Shown: positions 44,458-57,720 of the stretch, in pieces
Layout of the letters: each line of letters begins with the position of its first letter
Position numbering within the stretch: the first letter of the stretch is position 1
Assembly: GCA_947311845.1 (NCBI GenBank)
Contig: CAMZMU010000107.1
Coordinates: 40,824,838-40,888,837 of the forward strand
Length of the DNA: 64,000 nucleotides
Direction: 5' to 3'
Source: Poa pratensis
Taxonomy: Eukaryota; Streptophyta; Magnoliopsida; Poales; Poaceae
Translations under genes and position numbers: made by a program
The notes under the pieces: model-generated
What the model was told of the DNA's origin: nothing
Seen by the model: the letters and a program-made list of their open reading frames with translations, nothing else
Database searches by the model: none

Positions 44458-47226
44458 TGTTGGAGATATGCCCTAAAGACAATAATAATTAAGTTTATTA
44501 TTTATCTCCATGTTTATTATTAATGTTTATATCTTTATGCTACAACTGTATTGGGTACTTGTATAGCAAATACAACGTATACAAGAGGAAAACCTCCGAT
44601 ATACGTGTAGAGATATGAACGGAAAAAGAGTTCCTGGTCTTGTCTTTAAGACTAGCCCATCTTGTTGTTCGATGATCGTGTTTTCCTGATCATGGACTTT
44701 GTATAAGTCATACAACTATAGGAGTGGATTATCGGAATGATAATCGCACTGAACCAACCCACCGTATGATCTTGCTATGAGACAAATCGTCAACGATGAA
44801 ATAGCGATTGATCATCTATTTAGTTATCATTAGCTAGATCCCTATGCTATGAGAATATCTTGTGACCGCTTATTCGACACTCGAGTTTTGATTTCCACCA
44901 AACGTCTTGCAGTAACATGGGACTACGATAGGTGGCTTTTGGGCTTGAACTAGGATAATATATTGGAACAGAGATCGTTGAAGAATGGCACTTACTCTCC
45001 AGGCGATGGAGAGATACATCCTCTAGGCCATTTCAGTATTATTGTTGTCACCTAATCGTCTGGCCAGACACAAGCGTGATTTATCACGGGACAACATATA
45101 TACGGAATGAGAAAATAGAATGATATTGGTACGAGAATAATATGTGTTATGATCGAAGGGTTTGATCACACTAGAGCACATTGTCTCAATCTCGAGATAT
45201 CATTGGTATCGTGTACGTAAGGGTATTAAGCGTAATGAGTAACGCACATGTTCTGTTGTTCATTCACACACTAGTGAGAAAACCCTTATAGGTAGGTTAC
45301 ATTCTGTGGCGCACCCTTAATTGGTGCACCACAGAAATATATTTCTGTGGCGCACCAAGCCAGGTGCGCCACAGAAAGTCACATTTCTGTGGCGCACATG
45401 GCCAGGTGCGCCGCAGAAAGTTATCCGGGGGGCGGGTTAAAATTTGAAAAAAATAATTTTGTGGCGCACCTGCCACGTGCGCCACAAAAAGGTGACATTC
45501 TGTAGCGTTTTTTTCAAATCCCACCCCCCCTGTGGATCGCCTTTTTTGTCTTGCAGGAAGTAAAAAAAAATGATAAAAAATTCAATAAATAAAATGCTTT
45601 GACATGTAGTTAGCTATGAGTGTCTAGTAGGTATAGAAATTTTGAAATATGAATTTTGACCTTTTCTGCAACAAATGAAAAAAAAAATCTTGTAACGGCC
45701 ATAACTTTTGCATACGACGTCAAAATAACGCGTTTTATATGCCAAAAAAAACGTAAGAAAAATCCGAGTTCGAATCCACAGAATACTCAAATTCCAAAAG
45801 AAAAAAAGTTATTTCAAACAGACGATTTTTCGCAGCAAAATAAAAAAAATTCTAAAAATTCTAAAAAATTCAAAATTCCAAAATTCCAAAAAAGACACAG
45901 AAATGTATAACAAAGAAGATTGTTGACTTTTCTTGACTTTTTTTTATTTTTTTGGATTTTTCAGATTTTTTGATTTTTTTTGAATTTTTTGAAAAAATTT
46001 AAGGTTTTTGAATTTTTTTGGATCTTTTGAAACTTTTGAATCTCCTTTTGAAAGTTTAGAAGTTTTTGAAAAATCTGAAATTTAAAAACACACGTTTATA
46101 ACATATACATAACATATACACATACAAGACTTAAAAGGATTCATATGATATATATCTATAAGAACTTGAGTAGCACAAGGGTAGGTGAAGTTGGTGGAAC
46201 TTAGAAGTTAACCGTGCTAGGGGTGGAGTAATTTGAGGATGGGTGACCTAGCGGGAAGTTATAAGTTCAAAAAATTCAAAAAATCTGAAAATAATTCCAA
46301 TAATTAGGATTTTTCATATTATTTCATATTTTGATTTTTCTGATTTTTTTGAAACTTTTTAATTTTTTTGCAGTTTTTGAATTTTTTTAATTTTTTCAGA
46401 ATTCTGTGGCGCACCAGGCAAGTGCGCCACAGAAGTGGATTTCTGTGGCGCACCCAGCAATTCTGGGGGTGCGCCACAGAATTCTAATTTGGTGCGCCAC
46501 TGATAGCTGTTTTCCTACTAGTGATAACACAAGGGTGCCAGTACGAATGCCTAACCCACTGCTGGTTATTGTTTGGTAAGATCCCAAACAATACTTTGTG
46601 TTTGCTGAACCTTTCGGGTCACACACTTAAGGTGTAGGTCAATCTTTGATTGAGAGTAAAGATGTAGTTTTAGTGGGAATGAGATTGTGTCGGAGTAGCT
46701 CCGATGTCACTGGAATTTGTTCCGGTGAATTATAAGTTAGAGAGAATGCAGACATCTAATGTCCCGGGATGATAGGAATGGTTTCTATCATCAGCGGATT
46801 TAATCTGAGTGCTTATAAAGAAGGAAATATTGTTCCGATGGTTTTGTCGGTGGATACTAGGTATCCCGGTTCATATAAATATGAGTTATATGATAAGTAA
46901 TTAATTTCGGAAATTTTCTTTAAAAGGAAATATTCATTTAGAAATTAATTAGACAAAACAATTAATTATTTATTTAATTAATTATATTGGAAAATATAAA
47001 TAAAGAATTTTATTTGGAGCCCAATAAAAGGAGGCTGCCAAAGTGGGCCCATGGGGCCCACAAGGCAGCCGCACCCACATGGTATGTGGGGGAGGGGCCG
47101 AGTTCGAGTTGGGGAGGGACCCCCCTCCCCGACGGCGGCCTAGGGAGGGCCCCACAAGGGGGAGGCGACCAGGGCGGGCCCCACATGGCAGGAGGCGGGT
47201 GGGGGAGGAGTTTCCTCACGGGGGTC
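44458..47226 (+). repeat. Left LTR of the Copia element, interrupted and truncated
   Basis: Matches 53135 onward almost base for base up to the GGGCCCCACATGGCAGGAGG stretch, apart from the CACTA insertion at 45269-46523. It stops at the solo LTR (47227), after which the remaining 700 bp or so of LTR sequence is missing. Confidence 0.88.
45269..46523. mobile_element. Non-autonomous CACTA transposon
   Basis: The termini CACTAGTGAGAAAACC and the inverse of CACTAGTAGGAAAACA define a CACTA (En/Spm) element of 1,255 bp. Comparison with the right LTR shows the uninterrupted site and gives a 3-bp duplication ACA (right copy now ATA). Both ends carry subterminal palindromes of the form CTGTGGCGCACC...GGTGCGCCACAG (45305-45500 and 46402-46500). 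The middle is A/T-run rich with no transposase. Confidence 0.93.
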
Positions 47227-48585
47227 TGATTACCCCAAGAGCAGGGGATCACTATAGCACCTCTCAATGTGGAAGTAAGGTATCGATCCGCAGGAGCAAG
47301 AAGGAAAAGTTATCTATTCCCTACAACTAAAGTGTCACAAGTTTTAGTTGATTATGCACTGAACAAGTTTAAAGAACAAGGTGGTTGATTTGATGGATGG
47401 AAATTTAATGTAACCAAGCAAGAATGTAAAAGTGTCCCAATCCTCTTCAATGCAAGAGGACAAGACAAAGGTTTTCTCTTATAGGAACAATGGACATGGG
47501 TTCATGGGTTCACTTAATCCTCTCTCTCTCATCTACGGTGATTATCATGTTATAGATAAAGTACACACAATTGTCATGTTTTAATGATAGCTTTTATAAC
47601 GGCTATATGTCCTAAAACACATAGTTGAAAGAAGTACTCATTTGTGTTGCTAGGTCACCCTCGTAAGGCTAGCGTGGTTGCTGTCACTCCCACATCATAC
47701 TCTTCCTTTTTACCCCTAGATAAAGGATGTTGGGCGGTACTGTGTCACTCAATACCTATGCCGTGTCACATCGGCCATCCCATACCCACATACATCATAC
47801 TTCTTAAAGAACAATATTATATCAAAGTATGACAAGTCATAAAAGTTCCAACACAACAGTAAATGCATAACAAGTCATCTCATACCACAATATCCACCAT
47901 AAGAATTACATAGATGACCGTAATCATGTTCAGCAGCTCATACGGTACTACTTAGTGAAGCTCAAAGAGAGGAGAGATACATAAGTTACCACCACAAACC
48001 CATAGTCCAGAGGGTGGACTACCCCCCCTTCATCATGGAGACGGTAAAGTCGTTGGAGAAGGTGGAGACCACCCCGGCAGCGCCCCGGCAGCGCCCCGCC
48101 GTAGTTTTCCCCCTCCAATCTGCAGCTCCAGATCTTCGTTTTCGTGTTTCTGTGATATGGCGGCGCTCGTTTTAGGGAACGCCGTGGGACTTCTTTTATA
48201 GGCGTTTTTAGGTCAAGACGAAGGCGGTGGAGAAAAGATCGACGGCTGCGGAGGCTCGAGGGCCAAGTTGGTGGCCGCGTGGGCCACCCCCTTTTGGCCC
48301 TCCGGCCTCCGTTTGCTTGATTCCTTCGCTCCTACGTCTTCCTCCTTCCAAAATAATGACGCCTGTATTTTTCCAGATTTTTATGACGTCGTTTAGGTCC
48401 CTGAAACATAAAAGGAAAGAAATAGGGTTTTCTGCCTACGCAGGGTTAATTCCATAAAAATAGGAAACAATTATTTTATTTCCTAAAATCATTAAATAAC
48501 AGTGGTATAACCCTTATATGATGCAAATATGATTGGAATATGAGTGATATAGTGCAAAGTTCATGTATGCATTTTACATGCATCA
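47227..48585. mobile_element. Solo LTR, Gypsy-like
   Basis: Starts TGATTACCCC, ends TGCATCA, and is flanked by the 5-bp duplication GGGTC at 47222-47226 and 48586-48590. No internal domain or second LTR is present, so it arose by LTR-LTR recombination. It lies within the left LTR of the Copia element. The superfamily is inferred only from length and termini. Confidence 0.78.
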
Positions 48586-48590
48586 GGGTC

Positions 48591-51500
48591 ACGCGCACAT
48601 GTGATCGTTTAGATTGGGGTTCTGCAACGTTTTCGTAATGTTGGGATCTCAATCACCCCGCAATGTTAATCTAGCAACTAGCCTAAACGTGCTTCAATAC
48701 GTAGGTAGTGACGGTAACTCCGTAGAGCCTACAAAGCCACGTAAAACATGCAAACAAGCGTTAGATACGTCTAACTTGGTTTTGCAGGATTGTGTGCATG
48801 TGTTTTGGTATAGCTATTTTGTTACGGTGTCTTAACATGATGGTGGGAGCCAAAACAATTGATCGAGTTCGTCATCGACAATCAAGCGAAGAAGAGTTCG
48901 TCGCGGAGACCGGGAGGAGGCGCCGGCATTGGGCGATGTACTTGGCGAGTTTCGGATATGGTAATTTTCCTTCGGGAATTTTGCCGTAACCGGGAACAAT
49001 GAAGATGGTGATCCTCAAGGACGAGCGCCAAGGACTTCCGAGAATAACAAAGGCTATACCAAAGCACATGAATTATTATTAATTGCCTGTGATGTTTATC
49101 CTTTGTTGTTTGCACCTTGATTGCGCAGTAGTCGTTTATTAGGGTGAATCCTCAAATAAAATCAAGGAGATCGTGTTCTTACCAACCGTGGCACCGTCAA
49201 ACCGGATGCTTGTTACCGTGCGACCTGTATCCAGGAGTAATGTGTACCAAGGGTTCGGGAGGCGGGGCGAACCGTTCCAGCAGCCAGTGTCGGTTGGTTG
49301 TCTTGACGTCCAAGCATAACACAACATGAGTTCGGAACACATCCGTCGAAAGACGAACAGGAGTTGTAGCTGCTGCAATTAGCATAGTGCTTACCGGTTG
49401 GCCGACGGACATGACATGTATCCATGCTTGCTTCGTAGGGCAATCGGGTCCTGAATCACTTAGTGCCAATCAAGAGGATTATTGGACTTAGTGGGAGCAT
49501 ATCTTAGATTCATGTTTGATTGAATTAAAGTAGTGCATTAAAATTAGTAATAAACTAGAAGTCTAAATAAACTTGTTTTGTTGTAGAAGATGGATCCCGT
49601 TGAATATGTGCATGAAAGATTAGTTGTTAAAATAGTTAACTGTGGGAAGCGTGATCTTTACGGATTGGCTTCACGGCTGAGAGATAATCTCAGTAGACGC
49701 GATTAGAGCATATTCTGGATACAACTGTTCCAGAAGTAGAAGAAGAATATTCTCCTATGGAGAAACATGAGTATGAAGTGAGTATGGTTATGCTAGACAG
49801 GATGTGTCCCAAGCTTAGCGACAGTTATCCATACTATCGCCCCTTCCGTCTTATGGAAGTTTTGAAAGCTGGTTCATGTCCAGTTATGTCTTGCTAAACG
49901 ACAAACTCAATGGAGAACTTAGATCTTGCAAACTATCAAGCGAAAGCTCGATGAGGGAGCACAAGGTTAAGTTCTGCAAAATACTCAGGAAGCTTGAGGA
50001 TATTGGGCAACCAATTCCAGGAAATCAAGTTGTTGACACACTTCCAAGATCACTACCATAATTATACTACGCCTTTGTGGCGTGTTATGAATTGATGGGA
50101 GTAGAGAAGAAGTCAAGGAAGTCTTCAAAATGCTCTTATCAGCTGAGTTGGATATCTATGTGCATCATCTGATGACACATCCTTCTTGCAAGACCAGTGG
50201 CAAGTCCACAAGAGGTATACAGTTATACACAAGTTATTGACATAATCTCGACTCGAATATATTTTGGTATGTGAATACTGAAATTTTTCATGTTGCATGA
50301 TCGCAATGTGAAAAGGGAAAGAGCAAGAGATTTAGGAAGAATTGGAGGAAGTGGGGAAAGAGAGCACTCAATGCGCCATGATCACCACTATGTCTTCAAT
50401 CCAAGTCAATAAAGAAGATTTACACTAGAACTTTAAATAAGAGTTATTTTCAGTTCGATCATTATGTAATGAATATTTTATATTCTGGAACAAGTCATTG
50501 TTCGAATTATAAAGTATGTGTGGGAATTCCAAGTTTGGAAATTCAAAGTTTATATCTTCTTTATTGTGATGTCATTAATTATTTGTTTGTTAAGTCTTTA
50601 TTGTTTTGATTCAAGTTATTGCTTAAAGTTTTGAGTAATAATTAAAGTTAGTTTAATCTTTAATTTGGAGTTATACTTTTCGTTGGTTCTCTTTGAGACT
50701 CTTAAAGTTATCTCTAAATTAAATGGATAAAACTAAAATCACAAAGTGTCATACACTTGGAGAAATTCGAAATTCATAAAGTGCTAGGCATTTGATGAAA
50801 ATCGAAATCCACAAAATGCTAGGCATTTAGTAGACTCGAATTTGGCAAAGTGCTAGGCACTAGTAAATTTCGAGATTTACATAAAGGAGTGGAATCTACC
50901 CATTAATTCAATTCTATTGAGAATTAATATGAAGTTGCATATTAATGAAATAGAGTTAATGAAATTATTGAAGTTTCAATGTTTCAATAATTCAGTGGGA
51001 GAGTGTGAGAATCAAAATAAAGGAATCAAAGGAATTTGATTAAAGTTAAAAGAAAGGACTTAATAAAATATTGTAACATTGTTGACAAAGGAAAGTTTTT
51101 CTTAGTCAAATTACTTGTGATGGATTTTGGTAACTCGAAATCATCATGGTAATAAAATCTTTTGCAAGATAAAGATTAAAAGGAAATGTTACAAAGTCTT
51201 GCTTAATGTGTTGTGAAATTAGAATTCCAAATTACCCACTAAAGTAAATAGATTATTTTGTTTGTATTTGGGACCTATATCAATTTAACTTAGAGTTATT
51301 TTGATAGTAAGTTCCATATTTTCAATTGGATTTAAAGTTTTAAGTTCGAATTGAAAATGTTTTGCAAAAGTCCAAAATTGTTATTTTGGCAAGTGACTTC
51401 CACACATAATTCTAAATGCTTGTTGACTTTAGAATTGGAGAAAAGTGTCTTCTCATGAAGAGAGAGTGGAAATCATAATACTAAATTAAGGCTGAGAGTC

Positions 51501-53134
51501 TTTGGGCAAGTGTTAGAATGAGAAGGGAAAACATGCAAATGTTTCCATATCATTACTTTGTCCAGGAATACATGTAAGGCATACATGGTTCGAATTAAGT
51601 ATTAAAGAAATCATGTGAGGAATTTGATGATTAAATCACTAGGTGATTGAAATCATTTAAATGTCCAGGAACATGATATAAGCAAAACAATTACAAGCAA
51701 ATAAGAACATTCATTAATGACATTTGTCATAAAAGGAGTTCAAGAAAAATTCATGAGACTCAAGATCCAATCTTGAGAGTAGTTTGGATGTGATGTAAAA
51801 TCATGTGCATGAATATTTCATAAAGAAAGGACAGATATGAATATCTAATATTCATAGAGCTAGTCTTGATTAAAATTGTTTTATCAAGGACGAATAACTG
51901 ATAGTGAGAAGTTGCAATACTTTTCATATCAATTGCTTGATGCTGTTATTGAACTAAAGTAGCAATATTATTGCTAAGGATAATTAGTTTGGATTATGAA
52001 AATAATCTAGATAATTATATTATGAATGTTTGAAGTCAGTCGTATTAATGAGTAAGAATTTTATTCTTTTCATTATATAAATCGAAGGGACTTAAAAGAC
52101 AGTGGGAGCTGATATTATATTTATTGAATAAGGCTAGGCCGAATTAATAAATATATAAATCTCGTGATTTAAAGAGTTTAAATAAAAGGTCGGAAAATGT
52201 CTTATTAAAGTTTTGTCTCTAAGATAGAATTTAATAAACATGAGTATGAATGTACTAAAGTGCAATTCTGAAAGGTAATTTCGAATTGTGTCTTGAGTCA
52301 AAGAAATTTGATCAAGAATTCATAGCGTGATATTTGCAAGATACCTTGACCTTCGTAGTCCTGGATGAGCGAATAGAGAGGAATAAGATCAAATCATATT
52401 TAATGTGATTTTGCTTATCATTGCTATATATAGTACATAAAGCCGGAAAGTTTCCAAAGTGCTAAACTTTTATAAAGTTTTGCCACCGGCGTTAATGAGA
52501 AATTCTTAATAAGGATATTCTCATAAGAGCAGTTAATTAAGATTGTAATTGATCATATAAAGGTTTGGTAAAAGAACCTGATGGTGAGATTACAAAAGGA
52601 AAACCAACAAGGTGGATTTTGTAAAGCTTCAAATAGTGTGTATAGAGAAGTTACTCGTATACATATTTGTGGTGGAATTATGAAATCAAATTTATTCTGA
52701 TAAATGTTTTTCAATTGATAAATACTAAGTGTTTTGATTTTATCAAAAACATGTATCTTATGAGTGGATTCTACAACAAAGATAGTTTATCTATCGAGGA
52801 TAGTTGCGTCATTGATGTGAGACGTCATGATAAGCAAGTTATTGGATGAGTCATTACTCAGGTGAGGTTTCAAAAGATGGTATGATAATATCAACCGGGT
52901 ATTATTAATGCTACTACGGAACCGGAAAGCCCATATCCAATTCCTAATAAATCCGACTTACATAGTCAAGTTTGGCATGTGAGGTGATAAACAAGTTTAT
53001 GAACTTTGGTTGGATCAAAGTGCGGACACAGTTTCAGATCCGCATGCGAAAGCGTGAGTGGCACCTTAGTTCCATTTGGTGTCATGTCATCATGCTAACT
53101 AGAATCATTATTGTTTCTAGTGCAAGTGGGAGAC
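48591..53134 (+). other. Internal domain of the Copia element, decayed
   Basis: 4.5 kb between the broken left LTR and the right LTR. Apart from the Gag-like part it is AT-rich with frequent stops. Several PPT-like AGTGGGAG motifs occur (about 50997, 52101, 53126). No primer-binding site was found, consistent with deletion around the left LTR end. Confidence 0.6.
49590..50220 (+). pseudogene. Copia Gag-like remnant
   Basis: Starts MDPVEYVHERLVVKIV. Further on, ESSMREHKVKFCKILRKLED followed by IGQPIPGNQVVDTLPRSLP resembles the Gag (UBN2) segment in which a helical stretch precedes a LxSLPxSY motif, and a later frame has MLLSAELDIYVHHLM. Frames change and stops intervene, so no functional capsid protein is encoded. 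Confidence 0.5.
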
Positions 53135-55356
53135 TGTTGGAGATATGCCCTAGAGACAATAATAATTAAGTTTATTATTTATCTCCATGTTTATTATTAA
53201 TGTTTGTATCTTTATGCTACAACTGTATTGGGTACTTGTATAGCAAATACAACGTATGCAAGAGGAAAACCTCCGATACACGTGTAGAGATATGAACGGA
53301 AAAAGAGTTCCTGGTCTTGTCTCTAAGACTAGCCTATCTTGTTGCTCGATGATCATGTTTTCCTGATCATGGACTTTGTATAAGTCATTCAACTATAGGA
53401 GTGGATTATCGGAATGATAATCGCACTGAACCGACCCACCGTATGATCTTGCTATGAGACAAATCGTCAACGATGAAATAGCGATTGATCATCTATTTAG
53501 TTATCATTAGCTAGATCCCTATGCTATGAGAATATCTTGTGACCGCTTATTCGACATTCGAGCTTTGATTTCCATCAAACGTCTTGCAGTAACATGGGAC
53601 TATGATAGGTGGCTTTTGGGCTTGAACTAGATAATGTATTGGAACAGAGATCGTTCAAGAATGGCACTTACTCCTCCAGGATGGAGAGATACATCCTCTA
53701 GGCCATCTCAAGTATTATTGTTGTCACCCAATCGTCTGGCCAGACACAAGCGTGATTTATCACGGGACAACATATATACGGAATGAGAAAAGAGAATGAT
53801 ATTGGTACGAGAATAATATGTGTTATGATCAAAGGGTTTGATCACACTAGAGCACATTGTCTCAATCTCGAGATATCATTGGTATCGTGTACGTAAGGGG
53901 ATTAAGCGTAATGAGTAACGCACAGGTTCTGTTGTTCATTCACAACACAAGGGTGCCAGTACGAATGCCTAACCCACTGCTGGTTATTGTTTGGTAAGCT
54001 CCCAAACAATACTTTGTGATTGCTGAACCTTTCGGGTCACACACTTAAGCTGTAGGTCAATCTTTGATTGAGAGTAAAGATGTAGTTTTAGTGGGAATGA
54101 GATTGTGTCGGAGTAGCTCCGATGTCACTGGGATTTGTTCCGGTGAATTATAAGTTAGAGAGAATGCGGACATCTAATGTCCCGGGATGATAGGAATGGT
54201 TTCTATCATCAGCGGATTTAATCCGAGTGCTTATAAAGAAGGAAATATTGTTCCGATGTTTTGTCGGCGGATACTAGGTATCCCGGTTCATATAAATATG
54301 AGTTATATGATAAGTAATTAATTCCGGGAATTTTCTGTAAAAGGAAATATTCATTTAGGAATTAATTAGACAAAACAATTAATTATTTATTTAATTAATT
54401 ATATTGGAAAATATAAATAAAGGATTTTATTTGGAGCCCAATAAAAGGGGGCTGCCAAGTGGGCCCATGGGGCCCACAAGGCAGCCGCACCCACATGGTA
54501 TGTGGGGGAGGGCCGAGTCCGAGTTGGGGGGGACTCCCCTCCCCGGCGGCGGCCTAGGCGGGCCCCACAGGGGGGGCGGCCAGGGCGGGCCCCACATGGC
54601 AGGAGGCGGGTGGGGGAGGAGTCCAACTCCTCCCTCCAACCCGAGTTGGAGTGGGGGAGGTTTCCTCCCCTTCCTTGTAGGGAAAGGCAGGTTTGGGAGG
54701 GAGGAGTCCTACTCCTCCTCCCAATCCGAGTTGGGGAAGGGGAGGGACTCCTCCCTCCCTTCCTTGGCCGGCCGGCCCAAAGGGGAAGGGCTTGGCCCCT
54801 TCCCCAAGTCCCTCCACCCCTTGGCCTCCTTTATAAGCAACCCCAAGCCCCTAGGGTTTGATGATAGAAGTTACACAAGTTTGCCTCCGTGCAAGTTCTC
54901 TCTCTTGTAGATCTCATGTGTTGAGAATTAGACGTCTCTAATCTTCTCATATAGATCTAATCAAGTTGATTAGATCTACCACCTAAATTACGCCGCAAGG
55001 CTGACTCTCTTCACCACGTGCTAGTAGCTAGGCGGTGAACGCACGGGGTGGGTTGACACGGTGTATGTGTGGATATCGCTAGAGCGGGATTTGCGCAAGT
55101 AAGTTCCTTGGACAACGGAACAACTTCATCAAGGTCTACATCAACGTCGACGCACGGCAACAATCTCACCTCCCGGCGTGGACGTGAGATTCTTCAACAG
55201 GCTACACCGACATCTACTTCGACAAACACAAGATCTTCCGCAAAGGTGTTTGTAAGTATCTTGATCATCGCATTATGGGGTGCAGCATATCTTCATAGAA
55301 TAGATCTTGGCGGCAAGGTTACGGATAAATTTTAAGGTTTTCCCCGCAACCCAATA
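53135..55356 (+). repeat. Right LTR of the Copia element
   Basis: 2,222 bp, uninterrupted, from TGTTGGAGATATGCCC to CCGCAACCCAATA next to the ATATC duplication. The end reads ATA rather than the canonical ACA. It serves as the reference for the insertions in the left LTR. Confidence 0.87.
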
Positions 55357-55906
55357 ATATCGTCCCTCTCAACCTATATTTTTACTCGGTGTGCGATAAA
55401 CTGGATAGCAAAGACATCATATTTTTGCGATACGGAACCGCCGCCTCCTCGCTCCTTCTCCAGATGAGCTAATCGGAAGGTCGTTCTCGTCCTGGGTAGA
55501 GGAGAATTCCTCGCCGTTGTCATCACCAACTCATATCCATGAAGCCATCAAGATTCCCCCATCAATATGTGAGAAATCCCATTGTAGGCACGTGGGGGTG
55601 AATGGGATTGGATAAAAATATTTATGTAATAGAGGTGTCAAAATTGTTAGGACTTTGATGGCATTCATTATGTTCTTAGATTGTTGTTGGTATGACTTTT
55701 GCTATGCTTAATCTTTATCACTAGGCCCTAGTGCCATGAATTCAGATCTGAACTATTCATGTTTTCATGAATATATTTTGGATCATACATGCAAGTTATG
55801 TGCACATGTTATTTGTTCGGAATTGGAGACCCAAGGTGATATGGTTGGGGTTTCAAAGGGGAAAAGATTTAATTTGAGGATTAGATGATGTAGTCATTGA
55901 GTGTTA
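55357..55906. other. Flank of the Copia insertion, no gene recognised
   Basis: Nothing identified between the Copia element and the Stowaway element. Confidence 0.45.
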
Positions 55907-56171
55907 CTCCCTCCGTTTTTGAATGTAAGGATATAGTTTTCCACATGAATATTAAGACATGCATTTGGCATACGGTGGACTCATTTGTTTCTGAAAAAAT
56001 TCAAAGAAGAGGAGTCCCTAAAAGCCACCAAATAAAAACGACAGTAAAATCCCTCCGTTCGAAAATAAAACTTATTTTTGGATGGGTACATTGTCCGTAA
56101 ATCACAATAAACACTATATTTTGGAATTTTTCTTAAAAAATTATACCCCTTACATTTAGGAACGGAGGGAG
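55907..56171. mobile_element. Stowaway-type MITE, 265 bp
   Basis: The ends CTCCCTCCGTTTTTGAATG and the inverse of TTACATTTAGGAACGGAGGGAG are flanked by TA at 55905-55906 and 56172-56173. An internal CCCTCCGTTCGAAAATAAAAC (about 56050) resembles a second Stowaway end, so one element may have landed in another. Confidence 0.8.
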
Positions 56172-56709
56172 TAATACTTTACTCCGGTAGTTTGTACAAT
56201 AAGTACCTTAATTATACCAAATTATTTACGTGGCCCCGCTGAAACATGAAAATAGGACAAATTTGTTTGGCAAATTTTCACTGAAAGCACATACGACTAT
56301 ATTTTGATACATAAGCACATATGACATATGATGCCAATGAAAACTCTAGAATTACAAGTCATACATAGCAGACAAAAAGGAAAGCTATTCGATGCTTTAA
56401 CTAGAACGAGGAACTTCAAGGAGCGCAATGAGTAAACAAGAACCTATCCGATGCTTTAGGTAGACAAAAAACACAACACCCCCCATTCATTAATTTTTTC
56501 CGGTCATCGATTTTCCAGAATGTTTCTTGATTGTCAAATGAGCAAACCATATTTCTCCAGCGGCACACTCCAAACAGCACCACACATTCATTATTCCAGT
56601 CATTAAACCAAACAGCTTGTGGGCAAGGCAATCCCACAAAATCGAATACAAAGAGGGAGAAGGATTAGCAGAGACAAATCCATGGACAAACAAAAAAACA
56701 ACTATGCAT

Positions 56710-56998
56710 TTTTTATTTGCGAAACACAGTACAACGCAGACGCTCACATACACGCGAATACACTCACCCCTATGAACGCACACACGCACACCCTACCCCT
56801 ATGAGCACCTCCGAGAGACTGAGCCGGCGGTTGGGTCTTGAGATTGACGAAGTCACCACGGGCGCCTCGCTGTCGACGGGAACATCGCCTCCCACTAAAG
56901 AATATTCCGACTAAATGAGAAACACCAGCGTCAAACCTGGGGTTTGAACTCTGGTGGGTTGGGGGCACAACCATCCTCCTAACCATCTTGTCACATGG
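56710..56998 (-). mobile_element. tRNA-derived SINE, second copy
   Basis: Shares ACGCTCACATACACGCG, CACTCACCCCTATGAACGCA and CACCCTACCCCTATGAGCAC with the copy at 2481-2796, and has the same minus orientation. The tRNA-like head carries an A-box-like TGACAAGATGGTTAGG and a B-box AGTTCAAACCCC. The target duplication is not clear. Confidence 0.7.
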
Positions 56999-57045
56999 AG
57001 AAAAAGAGAGAGAGGCAGCGAATAGGCACAGGCTCAATTAAGCAG

Positions 57046-57210
57046 CACGCACGACCGGAGCACAAGCACATCCACGCGAGCACAAGGCCAAGCACGCGCG
57101 CACGGCCGGAGCACAAACACATCAATGCGAGCACAAGCTCAAGCACAGCCGGAGCACAAGTCCAAGCACGCGCGCATGGCGCATGGCCGGGAGCACAAGC
57201 ACAAGCAGAG
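57046..57210 (+). repeat. GAGCACAAGC-based imperfect tandem repeat
   Basis: Units built on GGAGCACAAGCACATCnA, AGCACGCGCGCA and GGCCGGAGCACAA recur three to four times. An open frame through it encodes a His/Ala/Ser-rich pattern that merely reflects the repeat. Confidence 0.7.
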
Positions 57211-57720
57211 CAGAAAGAGAGATAGAAAGGAAGGAGCGCGCGTCGGCGGTCATTGTGCTAGCCATCGATCCATCAAGCACCATGGTGGATTTTTTTTCTT
57301 CCGCTTGCAGTTGCAGCCACACGTGAAGTAACGAGCACCACGACCCGTCCCGGGCGCCGGGCGCATATGCTAATCGCTGTCGTAATCAGTGCCGCGCGTG
57401 CGTGTCTGGAGCACGCACCTGCGCAGTCCGCCCGCCGTCCTACAACTGAAACTGACAGAAAATTCAGAGTTTCAAGTTCAGAGGGCGGCACAACGGCTCT
57501 GGCCGCCGTGCGTCGACTCCTATTTGGTAATGAAATATAATCAGTAATCCACTGGATCCTCGTTCGTTATTTATATGTGAGAGGGTCACAGTAATTCAGT
57601 TAAAATTAATAATCGGTTCATTTTCATAAATTTGTAACTTGCGTTTTCAGTATGTAACAAGTTTATAGTTTTTGTTTTTGTTGCACACCTTGTATAGTAT
57701 AGGTGTCTCAAACCTGAATT

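Larger units (their letters stand above)
44458..55356 (+). mobile_element. Copia-type LTR retrotransposon, non-autonomous
   Basis: The LTRs begin TGTTGGAGATATGCCCTA at 44458 and 53135, and the whole is flanked by the 5-bp duplication ATATC (44453-44457 and 55357-55361). A purine tract AAGTGGGAGA precedes the right LTR. The LTR start resembles the Angela/BARE group of Triticeae Copia elements. The interior (48.6-53.1 kb) has a decayed Gag-like segment but no recognisable integrase, reverse transcriptase or RNase H. The left LTR is broken by a CACTA element and a solo LTR and has lost its 3' part. Confidence 0.87.

Noticed and set aside
56995..57225. 76-codon His/Ala/Ser-rich frame
   Set aside because: It is produced by the GAGCACAAGC tandem repeat; no independent coding evidence.
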